A DNA stretch of 64,000 nt from Pseudomonas sp. PA27(2017) (GCF_001945445.1 NZ_MSXW01000003.1:54532-118531); one strand, 5' to 3'. Shown: positions 32,371-41,542, counted from the first letter of the stretch. A program made the numbers and translations. Notes: generated by a model not told the origin, from the letters alone.

Positions 32371-32407
32371 AACGGCCGATGTGAGTGATCACATCGGCCG
32401 TTTTATT
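32371..32407 (+). terminator. Intrinsic terminator of clpB
   Basis: AACGGCCGATGTGA and TCACATCGGCCGTT form a 14-bp perfect stem with loop GTGA, followed by TTTTATT. Confidence 0.93.
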
Positions 32408-32498
32408 AAGATGGCGATAACTGCTGTTGCCCTGTAAGGCAGTTGACGCCCGCTTGAGATTGCTATCAGCGGTTCTTAGTGCTTGCTGCGTATCCCTA

Positions 32499-32547
32499 TG
32501 GGAGCGGGCCATGCCCGCGAAAAAATCACGGGCATGGCCCGTTCCCA
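32499..32547. repeat. REP-like palindrome of the GGGCCATGCCCG type
   Basis: Arms TGGGAGCGGGCCATGCCCG (32499-32517) and CGGGCATGGCCCGTTCCCA (32529-32547) pair with one mismatch. This is a second REP type, distinct from the GTGGGAGCCGCGACC type. A related degenerate copy is at 48651-48697. Confidence 0.8.
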
Positions 32548-32598
32548 CAGTAGAAAGCTGAATGGCTACCACCAGATGAGTAAGTAGAGCTGCGTCAG

Positions 32599-33228
32599 TC
32601 AGGGCTTGGTGCTATCCGGTGCGTTACGCTGGCCTTGTTCCACCACCCAATCCATCAGTTGGCGTGAAAGCTGGTCGTTGGCGGTGCCAAAGGTCTTGAC
32701 CACCGATTCCACCGCCGTGTCGCCGGCGATCTGGCGGACTTCGAAACGCCGGCTGGCGAGGATGCGCTGATTGCCGGCCTGCACCAGGCGGGCATCGAGC
32801 AGGATATGCACTTCCGGCCGTCCGTTGCGGTACTCGCTCTGGAAGGCGCGCAGATCGCTGCTCAGTTCCAGGTCGGCCTGCAGGCGGCTGTCGTCGCTGC
32901 TGACGGCGCCGACGCGACCGTCATCGAGAAAGGCGGCGATCAGCCGGTCGCGAAACAGTGCCGGCGCGCGGTCGCTCCAGCGTGCGCCCTGGTAGGCGCT
33001 GATGCGGTCGCCTTGCGGCAGTACGGCGATGCGCGGGCTGTCCAGCAACTGGCTGCTCTGTGGGCGGTTGACCCGCAGCGACCAGCTTTGCCGCGGCGCA
33101 TCGGCTGCGCGCACCGGCAGGTTGCTCGGCAGCAGGTACACGTCGAGAGCCTCGCCCTGGGGAAGGATCGAGCAGGCGCTGAGCAGGCTGGTCAGCAGCA
33201 GGGCGCCGGCGGTGGCGAATGCTTTCAT
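32599..33228 (-). CDS. ABC-type transport auxiliary lipoprotein (PqiC/YmbA family)
   Basis: The 209-residue lipoprotein has signal peptide and lipobox LSAC (Cys19), then a mixed alpha/beta domain of the ABC_trans_aux family. Such proteins work at the outer membrane with MCE-type lipid transporters. Its start overlaps the stop of the MCE gene by four bases, so it is the last gene of a four-gene operon (permease, ATPase, MCE protein, lipoprotein). Confidence 0.85.
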   Translation of the reverse strand: MKAFATAGALLLTSLLSACSILPQGEALDVYLLPSNLPVRAADAPRQSWSLRVNRPQSSQLLDSPRIAVLPQGDRISAYQGARWSDRAPALFRDRLIAAFLDDGRVGAVSSDDSRLQADLELSSDLRAFQSEYRNGRPEVHILLDARLVQAGNQRILASRRFEVRQIAGDTAVESVVKTFGTANDQLSRQLMDWVVEQGQRNAPDSTKP

Positions 33229-34142
33229 GGTTGGAACTCCTTGATGCTGTCGCTGCGCAGCAGATAGCCGGCGGGGTCTTCCTCCAGGCGCCGCGAGAAC
33301 GAGCGTAGCGAGCCCAAAGTGTCACGCAGCTCATTGATGGCCGGGCCGAGCTCGCCGATGCCCTGCATGCCACCATCGAGGGCGGCGCGGTTGTCCTGCA
33401 GCAGCTGTTCGATGTTGCTGCTACTGCGCTCCAGCGATGCGGCCAGGCGCTCGGCGCTTTCCAGGGTGTTATGCGCCGGGCCGCTGAACAGCTTGTTGGC
33501 GTTGTTCATCAGGGCGCTGGCCTCGCGTCCCGCGGCGCTCATTTGCGCAAGGGCTTCGCGCAGTTCCTCACGCTGTTCAGAGACACTGGCGGTGATCTGT
33601 TCCAGGTTGCGCAGGGTCTTGGCGATGTTCTCGCTGTTCTCCCGGGAGAACATGGCGTTGGCGCGATCGAGCAGGCGGGTCACGCTGACCATCAGGTCCT
33701 CACCGTTTGCCATCAGCCGCGACAACGGCGAGCGGTCGGCGATGATCACCGGTATGCGACCGTTGCTGGCCTCCAGCGGCGGGCTTTCTGGGGAGCCGCC
33801 GTGCAGCTGGATTACCGCCCCGCCAGTGATGTTGGTGATGGTCAGCCGTGCGCGGGTGTCTTCCTTGATTGGCGTGGCGCTGGTGATGCGGATATTGGCG
33901 TGCACCTTGCGCGGGTCTTGCGGGTCGAGGGTCAGGCTGGTGACGTCGCCGACGCGGATACCGCTGTACTGCACGGCGCTACCCTGGGACAGGCCGCTGA
34001 CCGCTTCGGTGAAGATCACTTCGTAATAATTGAATTGCTTGTCGGCGCTGGACTTGCCCAGCCACAGGGCGAATATCAGGATGGCGCTGACGATCGCCAC
34101 CGTGAACATGCCGATCAAAACGTGATGGGCGCGTGGTTCCAT
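33225..34142 (-). CDS. MCE-domain (MlaD-like) periplasmic lipid transport protein
   Basis: The 305-residue protein has one N-terminal membrane anchor (about 8-28), one MCE domain (about 40-120, GLSQGSAVQYSGIRVGDVTSL region) and a long helical C-terminal part (about 150-300) with heptad-like leucines. MCE proteins form hexameric rings or tubes that shuttle lipids between inner and outer membrane. It begins immediately after the ATPase gene (no spacer) and overlaps the lipoprotein gene. Confidence 0.9.
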   Translation of the reverse strand: MEPRAHHVLIGMFTVAIVSAILIFALWLGKSSADKQFNYYEVIFTEAVSGLSQGSAVQYSGIRVGDVTSLTLDPQDPRKVHANIRITSATPIKEDTRARLTITNITGGAVIQLHGGSPESPPLEASNGRIPVIIADRSPLSRLMANGEDLMVSVTRLLDRANAMFSRENSENIAKTLRNLEQITASVSEQREELREALAQMSAAGREASALMNNANKLFSGPAHNTLESAERLAASLERSSSNIEQLLQDNRAALDGGMQGIGELGPAINELRDTLGSLRSFSRRLEEDPAGYLLRSDSIKEFQP

Positions 34143-34922
34143 TCAGCTAATCCTCGCTGCAGCCTGTTCGGCCGCGCGTCCGCGCGGGCCATGGAAATAG
34201 TCGTGTATCCAGGGATCGTCGGTGGCGGCGACTACGTCCAGCGTGTCGGCCACCAGTACCCGCTTCTGCGACAGCACGGCCACGCGGTCGCACAGGGTGT
34301 AGAGCGTATCCAGGTCATGGGTGACCAGAAACACGCTGAGCCCCAGGGCTCCACGCAGGGTGCGGATCAACTGATCGAAGGCTGCCGCGCCAATCGGGTC
34401 GAGGCCTGCGGTCGGCTCGTCGAGAAACAGGATGTCCGGCTCCAGCGCCAGGGAGCGGGCCAGGGCGGCGCGCTTGACCATGCCGCCGGACAGCTCGGTC
34501 GGGTACTTGTCGCCAGCGTGACTCGGCAGGCCGACTAGCGCCACTTTGGACTTGGCCAGTCGCTCGGCCTGGCTGCGAGTCAGCCCGGCGTGCTCGATCA
34601 GCGGCATGGCAATGTTCTCCAGTACGGTAAGCGACGAGAACAGCGCGCCGCGCTGGTAGAGCACGCCGAAGCGGCGCTCCAGCTCGGATCGGCGCTTGGC
34701 GGGCAGCGTCAGCAGGTCTTCGCCGAAGACCTGCACCGTGCCGGCATTGGGCTGGCGCAAGCCGACGATGGTGCGCAGCAGCACTGATTTGCCGGTGCCC
34801 GAGCCGCCCACTACGCCGAGTACTTCACCACGGTATAGATCCAGGTTCAGATGCTGGTGCACCACCTGCGGGCCGAACTGATTGGTCAGGTCGTGCACCT
34901 GAATGATCGCTTCGCCACTCAC
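34143..34922 (-). CDS. MlaF-type ATPase of an MCE lipid transporter
   Basis: The 259-residue ATPase has Walker A GGSGTGKS, signature LSGGMVKRAALARAL and Walker B ILFLDEPTAGLDPIGA, all typical of MlaF/Mkl proteins. The start is GTG 34922, which overlaps the permease stop in a GTGA. A long upstream in-frame extension overlaps the permease gene in another frame and has no family similarity. It powers the permease encoded upstream. Confidence 0.92.
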   Translation of the reverse strand: MSGEAIIQVHDLTNQFGPQVVHQHLNLDLYRGEVLGVVGGSGTGKSVLLRTIVGLRQPNAGTVQVFGEDLLTLPAKRRSELERRFGVLYQRGALFSSLTVLENIAMPLIEHAGLTRSQAERLAKSKVALVGLPSHAGDKYPTELSGGMVKRAALARSLALEPDILFLDEPTAGLDPIGAAAFDQLIRTLRGALGLSVFLVTHDLDTLYTLCDRVAVLSQKRVLVADTLDVVAATDDPWIHDYFHGPRGRAAEQAAARIS

Positions 34923-36049
34923 CAGCCCATCTCCATCAGAAACAATGCGGCCACGGCATCGACCACGATGACCACGAAGATCGACTGCACCACGCTCGAG
35001 GTGGTGCGTTCGCCCACCGATTGCGCGCTGCCGGTGACCTTGAAACCTTCCCGGCAGCCGATCACTGCGATCAGAAAGGCGAAGATCGGCGCCTTGCCCA
35101 TGCCGACCAGAAAGTGATTGAGCGGGATATTCTCCTGCAGCAGGTACAGAAACATCGACGGTGAGATATCCAGCGTTAGCAGGCACACCATGGCGCCGCC
35201 GAGCATGCCGCAGACCATGGCGATAAAGGTCAGCAGCGGCAGGGCGATCAGCATGGCGAACACCCGTGGCAGCACCAGTAGCTCCATGGGGTTGAGGCCC
35301 AGGGTGCGGATCGCGTCGATTTCCTCGTTGGCCTTCATCGAGCCGATCTGCGCGGTGAAGGCGCTCGCGGTGCGGCCGGCCATCAGGATGGCGGTCAGCA
35401 GCACCCCGAACTCGCGCAGAAACGAGAAGGCCACCAGGTCGACCGTATAGATGGTCGCGCCGAAATCCCTGAGGATGGTCGCGCCGAGAAAGGCCACCAC
35501 GGCGCCGACCAAAAAGGTCAGCAGGGCAACGATGGGAACCGCGTTGAGGCCGATCTGCTCGAGGTGCGAGGCCAGTGATGTCAATCGCCAGCGGCGCGGG
35601 TTGAGCAGGATAAGCAGCATGCTGCTGAGTGTCAGGCCGACGAAGCCCAGCAGGCCCACGGCCTTGTGCCAGACACCTTCCATCACTTCGCCGATATGGC
35701 CGAAGAATTCGCGGTAGGTGGAGCGGCTCGGGGGCTCGGTCACCTGCCGACTCTGCTGCATGGTGTGGGCGACCGTGTGCAACAGAGCGCGACGCTCGTC
35801 ACTGAATGCGCCGTCGGCTAGCAGCGCGATCAGCCGCTCGGCACCGATCAGTTCGACCAGCAGGCTGGCGCCTGCGGTATCCAGGGCGTTGAGTTCACTC
35901 AGGTCTGTGCGGGCGTTTGCACTGAGCAGCGGGCGAGCCTCGTCGACCTGAGGCAGCAGCGTAGCGTAATGAGCGAGCGTCCAGTCGCCGCTTACCTGCA
36001 GCGCATCGGCGTCGTTGGTGGGCAGGCTGATGTAGGGCGAATGAGTCAT
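34919..36049 (-). CDS. MlaE-type permease with N-terminal STAS-like domain
   Basis: The 376-residue inner membrane protein has a soluble N-terminal STAS-like domain (about 1-100, with LSELNALDTAGASLLVELI) fused to a MlaE permease domain with five to six membrane helices (about 130-376). In the E. coli Mla system the STAS protein (MlaB) is separate; here the fusion replaces it. This is the first gene of the operon and starts 78 bp divergent from unmarked sequence before the nitroreductase gene. Confidence 0.9.
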   Translation of the reverse strand: MTHSPYISLPTNDADALQVSGDWTLAHYATLLPQVDEARPLLSANARTDLSELNALDTAGASLLVELIGAERLIALLADGAFSDERRALLHTVAHTMQQSRQVTEPPSRSTYREFFGHIGEVMEGVWHKAVGLLGFVGLTLSSMLLILLNPRRWRLTSLASHLEQIGLNAVPIVALLTFLVGAVVAFLGATILRDFGATIYTVDLVAFSFLREFGVLLTAILMAGRTASAFTAQIGSMKANEEIDAIRTLGLNPMELLVLPRVFAMLIALPLLTFIAMVCGMLGGAMVCLLTLDISPSMFLYLLQENIPLNHFLVGMGKAPIFAFLIAVIGCREGFKVTGSAQSVGERTTSSVVQSIFVVIVVDAVAALFLMEMGW

Positions 36050-36292
36050 GGCCGACAGCTTAACGCCGGATGCTTTGGATGGAACAGCCGTTGATGAGTC
36101 GCACGTGCGATTAGCCGATTTGACGAAATGTTCATCGCCCAGCCGCAGCGGGGCTTGGCGTATCGACCGGTGGTTCGGCGCAGCGGCTCGAATGAATCGT
36201 TACAGACGATGAATCACATCGGAATGCTCAATTGGCGCTGGCGCCTCGGCTTGCCTAGCATGGGCGAGTTTTCCATCCCTGTGGAGTTTGCC

Positions 36293-36895
36293 ATGCATAT
36301 CGATGAAGCCATTCGCAGCCGCCGCGCCGTCAAAGGTTATGACGCCGGTTTCACCTTGAGCGCCGAAGAAAAGAACGAGTTGCTGCAACTGGCGCTGCTC
36401 GCGCCTACGGCCTTCAACTTGCAGCATGTGCGCCTGGTGGAAGTCAGCGACCCGGCGCTGCGTCAGCAGATTCGCGAAGTCGGCTGGGGGCAGGCGCAGA
36501 TGACCGACGCCTCGATGCTGGTGGTGGTCTGTGCCCAGGTCGACAGCTGGGAGAAGAACGTCAGCCGCGTGTGGGACGGCGCGCCGGTCGAGGTGCAGCA
36601 GTTCATGGCGGGCGCCATCGATAACTACTACCGCGACAAGCCCCAGGTACAGCGCGACGAAACCATGCGCAGCTGCGGCCTGGTGGCGCAAACCCTGATG
36701 CTCGCGGCGCGCGGCAAGGGCCTGGATTCCTGCCCCATGGACGGCTTCGATTTCGACGCCGTGGCCAAGCTGATCAACCTGCCCGACAACCACGTGATCG
36801 GTCTGATGGTCGCCGTAGGCAAGAAGGCCATCGATGCCAAGCCGCGTATCGGCAAGCTGCCGTTCGATGAAGTAGTGATCCGCGACCGCTTCTGA
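36293..36895 (+). CDS. Nitroreductase-family flavoprotein
   Basis: The 200-residue enzyme of the NfsB/nitroreductase fold has the FMN-binding RSRRAVKGYD start and LLAPTAFNLQHVRLV segment, followed by SCGLVAQTLMLAARGKGLDSCPM. These enzymes reduce nitro groups or quinones with NAD(P)H. ATG 36293 has GTGGAG eight bases upstream and begins exactly where family similarity begins; longer in-frame starts back to 36128 add unlikely sequence. It stands alone between two operons. Confidence 0.85.
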   Translation: MHIDEAIRSRRAVKGYDAGFTLSAEEKNELLQLALLAPTAFNLQHVRLVEVSDPALRQQIREVGWGQAQMTDASMLVVVCAQVDSWEKNVSRVWDGAPVEVQQFMAGAIDNYYRDKPQVQRDETMRSCGLVAQTLMLAARGKGLDSCPMDGFDFDAVAKLINLPDNHVIGLMVAVGKKAIDAKPRIGKLPFDEVVIRDRF

Positions 36896-37009
36896 CGCGG
36901 GCTCGCTCGCCGCTGCTGCCGCAATCGCCGGCTGCAGCGGCAATCAACAGGAACCTAGTCTCACCCGGCCGCCTCCAAGTTCGTAGACCCGTCGAAAGCG
37001 AGGAAGACC

Positions 37010-37429
37010 ATGCAAGTTCATGTGAACAGCAACCATATCGAAGGCAGCGCACGTCTACAGGAATGGGTGAGCGGATCCGTGGCGGATCGACTGGAGCGTT
37101 ACGAGGAGTTTCTGTCGCGGGTGGAAGTGCATATCAGCGACGAAAACGGTGGCAAGAGCGGCGCGGACGACAAGCGCTGCCAGATCGAGGCTCGCCCCAA
37201 GGGTCATCAGCCGCTGTCTGTTACCCACAAGGCCGAGTCGCTGGAGCAGGCCATCGAAGGCGCCGCTGAGAAGATGCGCCATGCGCTGGAACACCTGGTC
37301 GGTAAGTTGGAAAGCAAGCCGGTCGGGACTGGTCATTTGCAACAGCAATTGGAAGGTGACGAGGAAAATGCTGATGCTCTGCTGCAGGAGGAGTTTCTGC
37401 AGCGTCAGGAGGCACTGGGCAAGGAGTGA
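37010..37429 (+). CDS. HPF/RaiA-like ribosome-associated protein
   Basis: The 139-residue protein resembles the N-terminal domain of ribosome hibernation factors (about 1-100: beta1 MQVHVNS, later RVEVHISDENGG and CQIEARPKGHQPLSVTHKAESLEQAIEGAAEKM). The tail after residue 110 is acidic and Gln/Glu-rich. A true HPF in Pseudomonas lies near rpoN, so this is probably a second, divergent member. ATG 37010 is the only start that keeps the first beta strand. A strong terminator follows. Confidence 0.75.
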   Translation: MQVHVNSNHIEGSARLQEWVSGSVADRLERYEEFLSRVEVHISDENGGKSGADDKRCQIEARPKGHQPLSVTHKAESLEQAIEGAAEKMRHALEHLVGKLESKPVGTGHLQQQLEGDEENADALLQEEFLQRQEALGKE

Positions 37430-37489
37430 GAACGGAGGCGCCCACTTTATATAGTGGCGCCTTGATCAGATTCTCCGTCGGATAAGAAC

Positions 37490-37536
37490 CGGGCCCTGCG
37501 GCAGATCATGGATCTACCGCAGGGCCCGATTTTTTT
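37490..37536 (+). terminator. Intrinsic terminator after the HPF-like gene
   Basis: CGGGCCCTGCGG...AGATC (37490-37507) pairs with GATCTACCGCAGGGCCCG (37511-37528) and is followed by seven T. Confidence 0.93.
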
Positions 37537-37556
37537 GGGGGCTATTTCAGCGTCGG

Positions 37557-38060
37557 TCAGGCGACCAGGCTGCGGCCGATGAAGTCTGGAGACTCTGTCT
37601 GGCGGTAAGTCGAAATGGCTTCAGCCGCCAAACGCGGGCTTAACTGCGCAGCATTTGCCGCCGGCGGGGTAATTTCGCTCTGCACCCGCTGCCTGGCAAG
37701 GCTTTCGGCGGACAGTGGATTGAGCACTTCCTGGCGTTGCTCCTGAAGTGCCTCAAGCCGCTGCTCGCGTAATTGCTCGTCCAGTTCCCGGGCAGCATCC
37801 TGGCGTTCCTGACGCACCTGTAGCGCGCGTTCTTCTTCCTGTTCCTGCTGAGCGATACGCTCTTCACGTGCCTCACGCAGGCGATCCTGACGTTCCTGAT
37901 CGACACGCCGGCGTTCCAGCAACTGCTCTTGTGCATCGTTCAGGCGCTGCGCCGCGGGCGTTACGCGGTCCAGAGCGTTGGTCTGCAGCCCACTGTTAGT
38001 AGTACCAACTGGCCGATAGCTGTACTGGCCGATATTCATGCCGTCGATGGAAAGGGGCAT
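37557..38060 (-). CDS. Coiled-coil protein of unknown function
   Basis: The 167-residue protein is not one I recognise. The ribosome site is perfect (GGAGGTGA five bases before ATG), which supports a real gene. There is no signal peptide or membrane segment. Residues about 35-115 form a charged, Glu/Arg/Gln-rich coiled coil with few hydrophobic residues. The N terminus (MPLSIDGMNIGQYSYRPV) and the C-terminal end (AAEAISTYRQTES, then FIGRSLVA) look like short conserved patches. It stands alone and is convergent with the HPF-like gene. Confidence 0.7.
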   Translation of the reverse strand: MPLSIDGMNIGQYSYRPVGTTNSGLQTNALDRVTPAAQRLNDAQEQLLERRRVDQERQDRLREAREERIAQQEQEEERALQVRQERQDAARELDEQLREQRLEALQEQRQEVLNPLSAESLARQRVQSEITPPAANAAQLSPRLAAEAISTYRQTESPDFIGRSLVA

Positions 38061-38468
38061 GAGTCACCTCCGTCTTTCACTTCGATGGACTCAGTCTAAA
38101 TCGAGCGAGCGACGGGCTTTAGGCAGATATGTCATAACCACAATAACGGGATGGACTAGCACTTTTTTCATGGGTAATTGTCTGCTTCGTCGGTGAATTT
38201 CGCGGTTTTGGGTGAAAGCCGCATGTTTGCTGGCCTGGGCGGCGTTGCCCGATAAAGACCCCTGGCAGATGCGCTGAGCGCGCGTGGCGCCATCGGTTGG
38301 TTAAGCCTGGCTGTTAATCGACGAACGGCTACCTTCTCGCGCTTTCCCGAGCAGATCCAGGCTCCCGGCCTACTATGAACAAAGGCCTTGCCGTGATGCT
38401 GCAATCTTGAAATGACAGGGGCATGGTCTTTCGCGCGATATCGCGCTGCACAGAACGAGGAAAGCGCC
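38061..38468. other. Stretch without recognised genes
   Basis: About 400 bp between divergent genes at 38060 (minus) and 38469 (plus). No conserved protein, clear promoter or repeat could be recognised. A long minus-strand open frame here has no ribosome site and overlaps the alcohol dehydrogenase start. Confidence 0.5.
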
Positions 38469-39632
38469 ATGCAGCCATTCAGTTTTGCTACAGCCGCCCA
38501 TCTCATCTGCGAGCCCGGAGCCGTCAAGCGGCTTGTGCCGTTATGCCAGGCCTGGGGCGCGCGCTCCGTAGCACTGGTGACCGATGCCGGTGTCGCCCGG
38601 CAGGATTTCTTCGAAGACGTGCGTAGCGCCTTTGCCAAGGGCGGCGTAGCGCTGCATGTGTTCGACGGCGTGCTGGCGGGGGCGCCGGAAGCTGTCATCG
38701 GCAATGCCACGCAGTTCGCCAGGGACGCCCAGGCCAATCTGGTGATCGGCTTTGGCGGCGGCAGCTCGCTGGATGTGGCCAAGTTGGTCGCGCAGCTGGC
38801 GCATCCCGATTGCCGGCAGACGCTGAGCGATCTTTACGGCATCGACAAGGCAGCGGCGCAGCGCTTGCCGCTGATTCAGGTGCCGACCACGGCTGGTAGC
38901 GGTTCCGAAGTGACGCCCATTGCCGTGGTGACTACCCAGCATGCGACTCGGGTCGCGGTGGTGTCGGCGCGCTTGTTGCCGGACCTGGCGCTGCTCGATG
39001 CCGAACTCACCCTGCAGTTGCCGGCGCCGATCACCGCTGCCTGCGGCATGCTGGCCATGGGCCACGCCGTCGAGGCTTACACTGGCGCGCGGCGCAAGAA
39101 TCCGCTTTCCGACATGCTGGCCCGCGAAGCGTTGAGCCTGCTCGGTGCCAACCTGGACGAAGCCGTACACAACGGCGGCAATCGCGACGCCCGCCAAGCC
39201 ATGCTACTGGGCGCCTGCCTGGCGGGGCAGGCTTATGCCAATGCGCCGCTGGCGGCGGTGCATGCGTTGGCTTATCCGCTGAGCGGACATTGCCAGGTGC
39301 CCCATGGTGTCAGCACGGCGGTGTTGCTGCCCCATGTGCTGGGCTTCAACGCCTCGGTAGCGGCACCGCTCTACGAGGAATTGGCGACGCTGCTATTGGG
39401 CGGTCGCCTGCGCAGCGGCGATGCCACGGATCACACCGAGCAGTTTATCATCGAGCTGGCCGACCTCAGCGAGCGCAGTGGTTTGCCTGCGCGCCTGCGC
39501 GATGTGGGCGTCGAGCAGGATTTGCTGCCGCGTCTGGCCACCGACGCCATGCTGCATGACCGTCTGCTGGCCAATAATCCGCGGGAAATGACCCAGGCCC
39601 ACGCGCTGGCCATCTATCAGGTCGCTTACTAG
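38469..39632 (+). CDS. Iron-containing alcohol dehydrogenase
   Basis: The 387-residue group III dehydrogenase has the nucleotide-binding GGGSSLDVAKL segment (about 95-105) and the metal-binding region with MGHAVEAYTG, then HALAYPLSGH and VPHGVSTAVLLPHV carrying the Fe-ligand His residues. ATG 38469 follows GAGGAAA. The physiological alcohol is unknown. The gene is followed 72 bp later by a thioesterase gene on the same strand. Confidence 0.9.
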   Translation: MQPFSFATAAHLICEPGAVKRLVPLCQAWGARSVALVTDAGVARQDFFEDVRSAFAKGGVALHVFDGVLAGAPEAVIGNATQFARDAQANLVIGFGGGSSLDVAKLVAQLAHPDCRQTLSDLYGIDKAAAQRLPLIQVPTTAGSGSEVTPIAVVTTQHATRVAVVSARLLPDLALLDAELTLQLPAPITAACGMLAMGHAVEAYTGARRKNPLSDMLAREALSLLGANLDEAVHNGGNRDARQAMLLGACLAGQAYANAPLAAVHALAYPLSGHCQVPHGVSTAVLLPHVLGFNASVAAPLYEELATLLLGGRLRSGDATDHTEQFIIELADLSERSGLPARLRDVGVEQDLLPRLATDAMLHDRLLANNPREMTQAHALAIYQVAY

Positions 39633-39704
39633 CCGAGCGCAGTTGTCACCTCGGCAGGAGGCCGGCACCATGCCGGCTTCCGTTCTTTTGCGAGGTGGCA
39701 ACCC

Positions 39705-40139
39705 ATGCAACAGCCGCAGCACCTGCGCGAGCACTATCGTCACTTCCAGCCGATCACCACGCGCTGGCACGACAACGACCTGTATGGCCACGTCAACAAC
39801 GTTACCTACTACAGCTACTTCGATACGGCGGTGAATACCTACCTGATCGAATCAGGCGGCCTGGATATCCATCGTGGCGAAGTCGTGGGCTTCGTGGTGA
39901 GTTCGAGCTGCGATTACTTCGAGTCGATTGCCTTTCCAGAGCGCGTGGAGGTTGGCCTGCGGGTTGGCAAGCTGGGCAACAGCTCGGTGCAGTACGAACT
40001 CGCAGTGTTTCGCGAAGGGCAGATGCAGGCCTGCGCGGCGGGTCGGTTCGTGCATGTCTTCGTGGATAGGCAGAGCAACCAGCCAGTAGCTATTCCGCAG
40101 GGGTTGCGCCAGGCGATGGAGGTTTTGCTGGTGGCTTGA
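39705..40139 (+). CDS. Acyl-CoA thioesterase, 4HBT hotdog family
   Basis: The 144-residue YbgC/4HBT-type hotdog protein has the catalytic Asp region in TRWHDNDLYGHVNNVTYYSYFDTA at about 19-42 and a following helix and sheet of the usual length. It cleaves acyl-CoA thioesters. GAGGTGG precedes the ATG. It may be cotranscribed with the alcohol dehydrogenase gene. Confidence 0.88.
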   Translation: MQQPQHLREHYRHFQPITTRWHDNDLYGHVNNVTYYSYFDTAVNTYLIESGGLDIHRGEVVGFVVSSSCDYFESIAFPERVEVGLRVGKLGNSSVQYELAVFREGQMQACAAGRFVHVFVDRQSNQPVAIPQGLRQAMEVLLVA

Positions 40140-40141
40140 GC

Positions 40142-40169
40142 CATCAAGGGCGCCGAGGCGCCCTTGATG
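40142..40169. terminator. Bidirectional hairpin between convergent genes
   Basis: CATCAAGGGCGCC (40142-40154) and GGCGCCCTTGATG (40157-40169) are perfect inverted repeats, between the thioesterase and the glycine-zipper gene. A T run is lacking on both sides. Confidence 0.7.
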
Positions 40170-40182
40170 ATTGAATCGATGA

Positions 40183-40617
40183 TTAGCGGTGACGATGCTT
40201 GTGATGGCGCTTGTGGTGCTTCTTGCCATGCCGGTGGCCGTTGTCGCGGTAACGGGATTCATGGCGGTTGCTGTCCGCCACTTCGTTGGCCAAGGCGCCA
40301 CCGGCAGCGCCGCCCAGGCCGGCGCCAATGGTCGAGCCGGTGCTGCCGCCGAACTGATTGCCCAGCACCGACCCGCCTGCTGCGCCCAGGCCGCCGCCCA
40401 GCGCTGCCTCGGTCTTGTTGCGTGAGCTGATGGCACCACCAGCGGCGCCGCCCAGGCCAGCACCTATTGCAGCACCCGTGCTGCCTCCCAGTTGCTGGCC
40501 GACGATATTGCCCAGCGCGCCGCCGACCCCGCTGCCAATGGCAGTCTTGGTGGTATCGGCATAGGCCAGGGGAGAAATCATTGCACTGAAGGCCAGTGCG
40601 CTAAGGAATGTACGCAT
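40183..40617 (-). CDS. Glycine-zipper protein with His-rich tail
   Basis: The 144-residue exported protein starts at ATG 40617 with GAGGGT upstream and has a signal peptide cut after AYA (about 20). The mature chain is built from two glycine-zipper units that each contain a near-identical GGSTG..IGAGLGGAAGG core (about 44-62 and 87-105). The C terminus has ten or more His and many Arg/Lys, which could bind metal. Such proteins sit in or at the outer membrane; the function is unknown. Confidence 0.8.
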   Translation of the reverse strand: MRTFLSALAFSAMISPLAYADTTKTAIGSGVGGALGNIVGQQLGGSTGAAIGAGLGGAAGGAISSRNKTEAALGGGLGAAGGSVLGNQFGGSTGSTIGAGLGGAAGGALANEVADSNRHESRYRDNGHRHGKKHHKRHHKHRHR

Positions 40618-40822
40618 CGCGTAACCCTCGAAGATGACCCTTGCGGGCGTAGCCCATGGCTCGGCCATGGTTCCTGCGGCCACCGTGCAGTGCCGGTGAC
40701 ATCTCCTTAGTAGCGGGCGCGTGGAGGAAATTCCCGAGGGGGAATTAAAGATACAGACGTGAATGTATCAAGATGTGTTTGGTGGGGCGTCGGGCTGATG
40801 CGTGCTGTCGCCCGCAAAGCGT

Positions 40823-41542
40823 CTAGAACAGCGATCTCGACGCCTTGATCGAGAACCAGCCTTCGCACTCGGTGTTGTGCCCCGAATAAGCCGAGCAGGC
40901 CTCACCGCTCAGGCTCGAATCCGAGTACGAGAAGTCGAAGTCGATGCCTTTCCATGGGCGCGAAAGGCTCAGCGACCAGTCATTGAACGAGCTGACCTGG
41001 CCGCCGCCGGAGATCTGCTTGGGGTTGTCGAGCAGGTGGTTGCCGTAGCGCACGATCACCGCCATGCCCAGCACTTTCACGCGGCCGAGGTCGGCCAGCA
41101 CGGTGCTGTTGAAACGGTTCGGGTCATTGCTGAAGGAGAAACCGAAGCGGCGCGCATCGTAGGTCAGGCCGGCGTACACATCCTGGCTGTCGAGGTGGGT
41201 ATAGCCCGGGTGGCTGTAGCGGATGGTGCCAACTTCATAGCCGAGCGAGTCGACGAATTGCTGGCGATAGCCCACGTAGCTGTTGAGTTCCATGCGGCTG
41301 CCCGGGCTTATCCCCAGGTTGGGCGACCACTGGCCCAGGTACCAGCCACTGGGGTGGCTCAAGTCCAGCCCGCCGTGAAAGGCCCCGCCGCTCTCGGGCT
41401 TGACCAGCCCCTGGGCCATGCTGCGACTTGGCGTGGTGCCCAGATTGAGTTCGTAGTCGCCCAGCTCACGCTCCATGATCGCTGCCTGGGCGTGGATGCT
41501 CAGCAGAGCCGCCCCTAGCAGGACGACAGATGGAAACCGCAT
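40823..41542 (-). CDS. TorF-family putative outer membrane porin
   Basis: The 239-residue protein has a signal peptide (cut after AQA, about 20) and a mature beta barrel rich in Tyr/Trp that ends in an aromatic strand (KASRSLF). It fits the TorF family of uncharacterised Pseudomonas porins (TIGR02001 type). GGGAGGG lies six bases before ATG 41542; the longer in-frame extension upstream has no such site. It follows the fdhF-like gene on the same strand, but a hairpin at 41803-41839 separates them. Confidence 0.8.
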   Translation of the reverse strand: MRFPSVVLLGAALLSIHAQAAIMERELGDYELNLGTTPSRSMAQGLVKPESGGAFHGGLDLSHPSGWYLGQWSPNLGISPGSRMELNSYVGYRQQFVDSLGYEVGTIRYSHPGYTHLDSQDVYAGLTYDARRFGFSFSNDPNRFNSTVLADLGRVKVLGMAVIVRYGNHLLDNPKQISGGGQVSSFNDWSLSLSRPWKGIDFDFSYSDSSLSGEACSAYSGHNTECEGWFSIKASRSLF

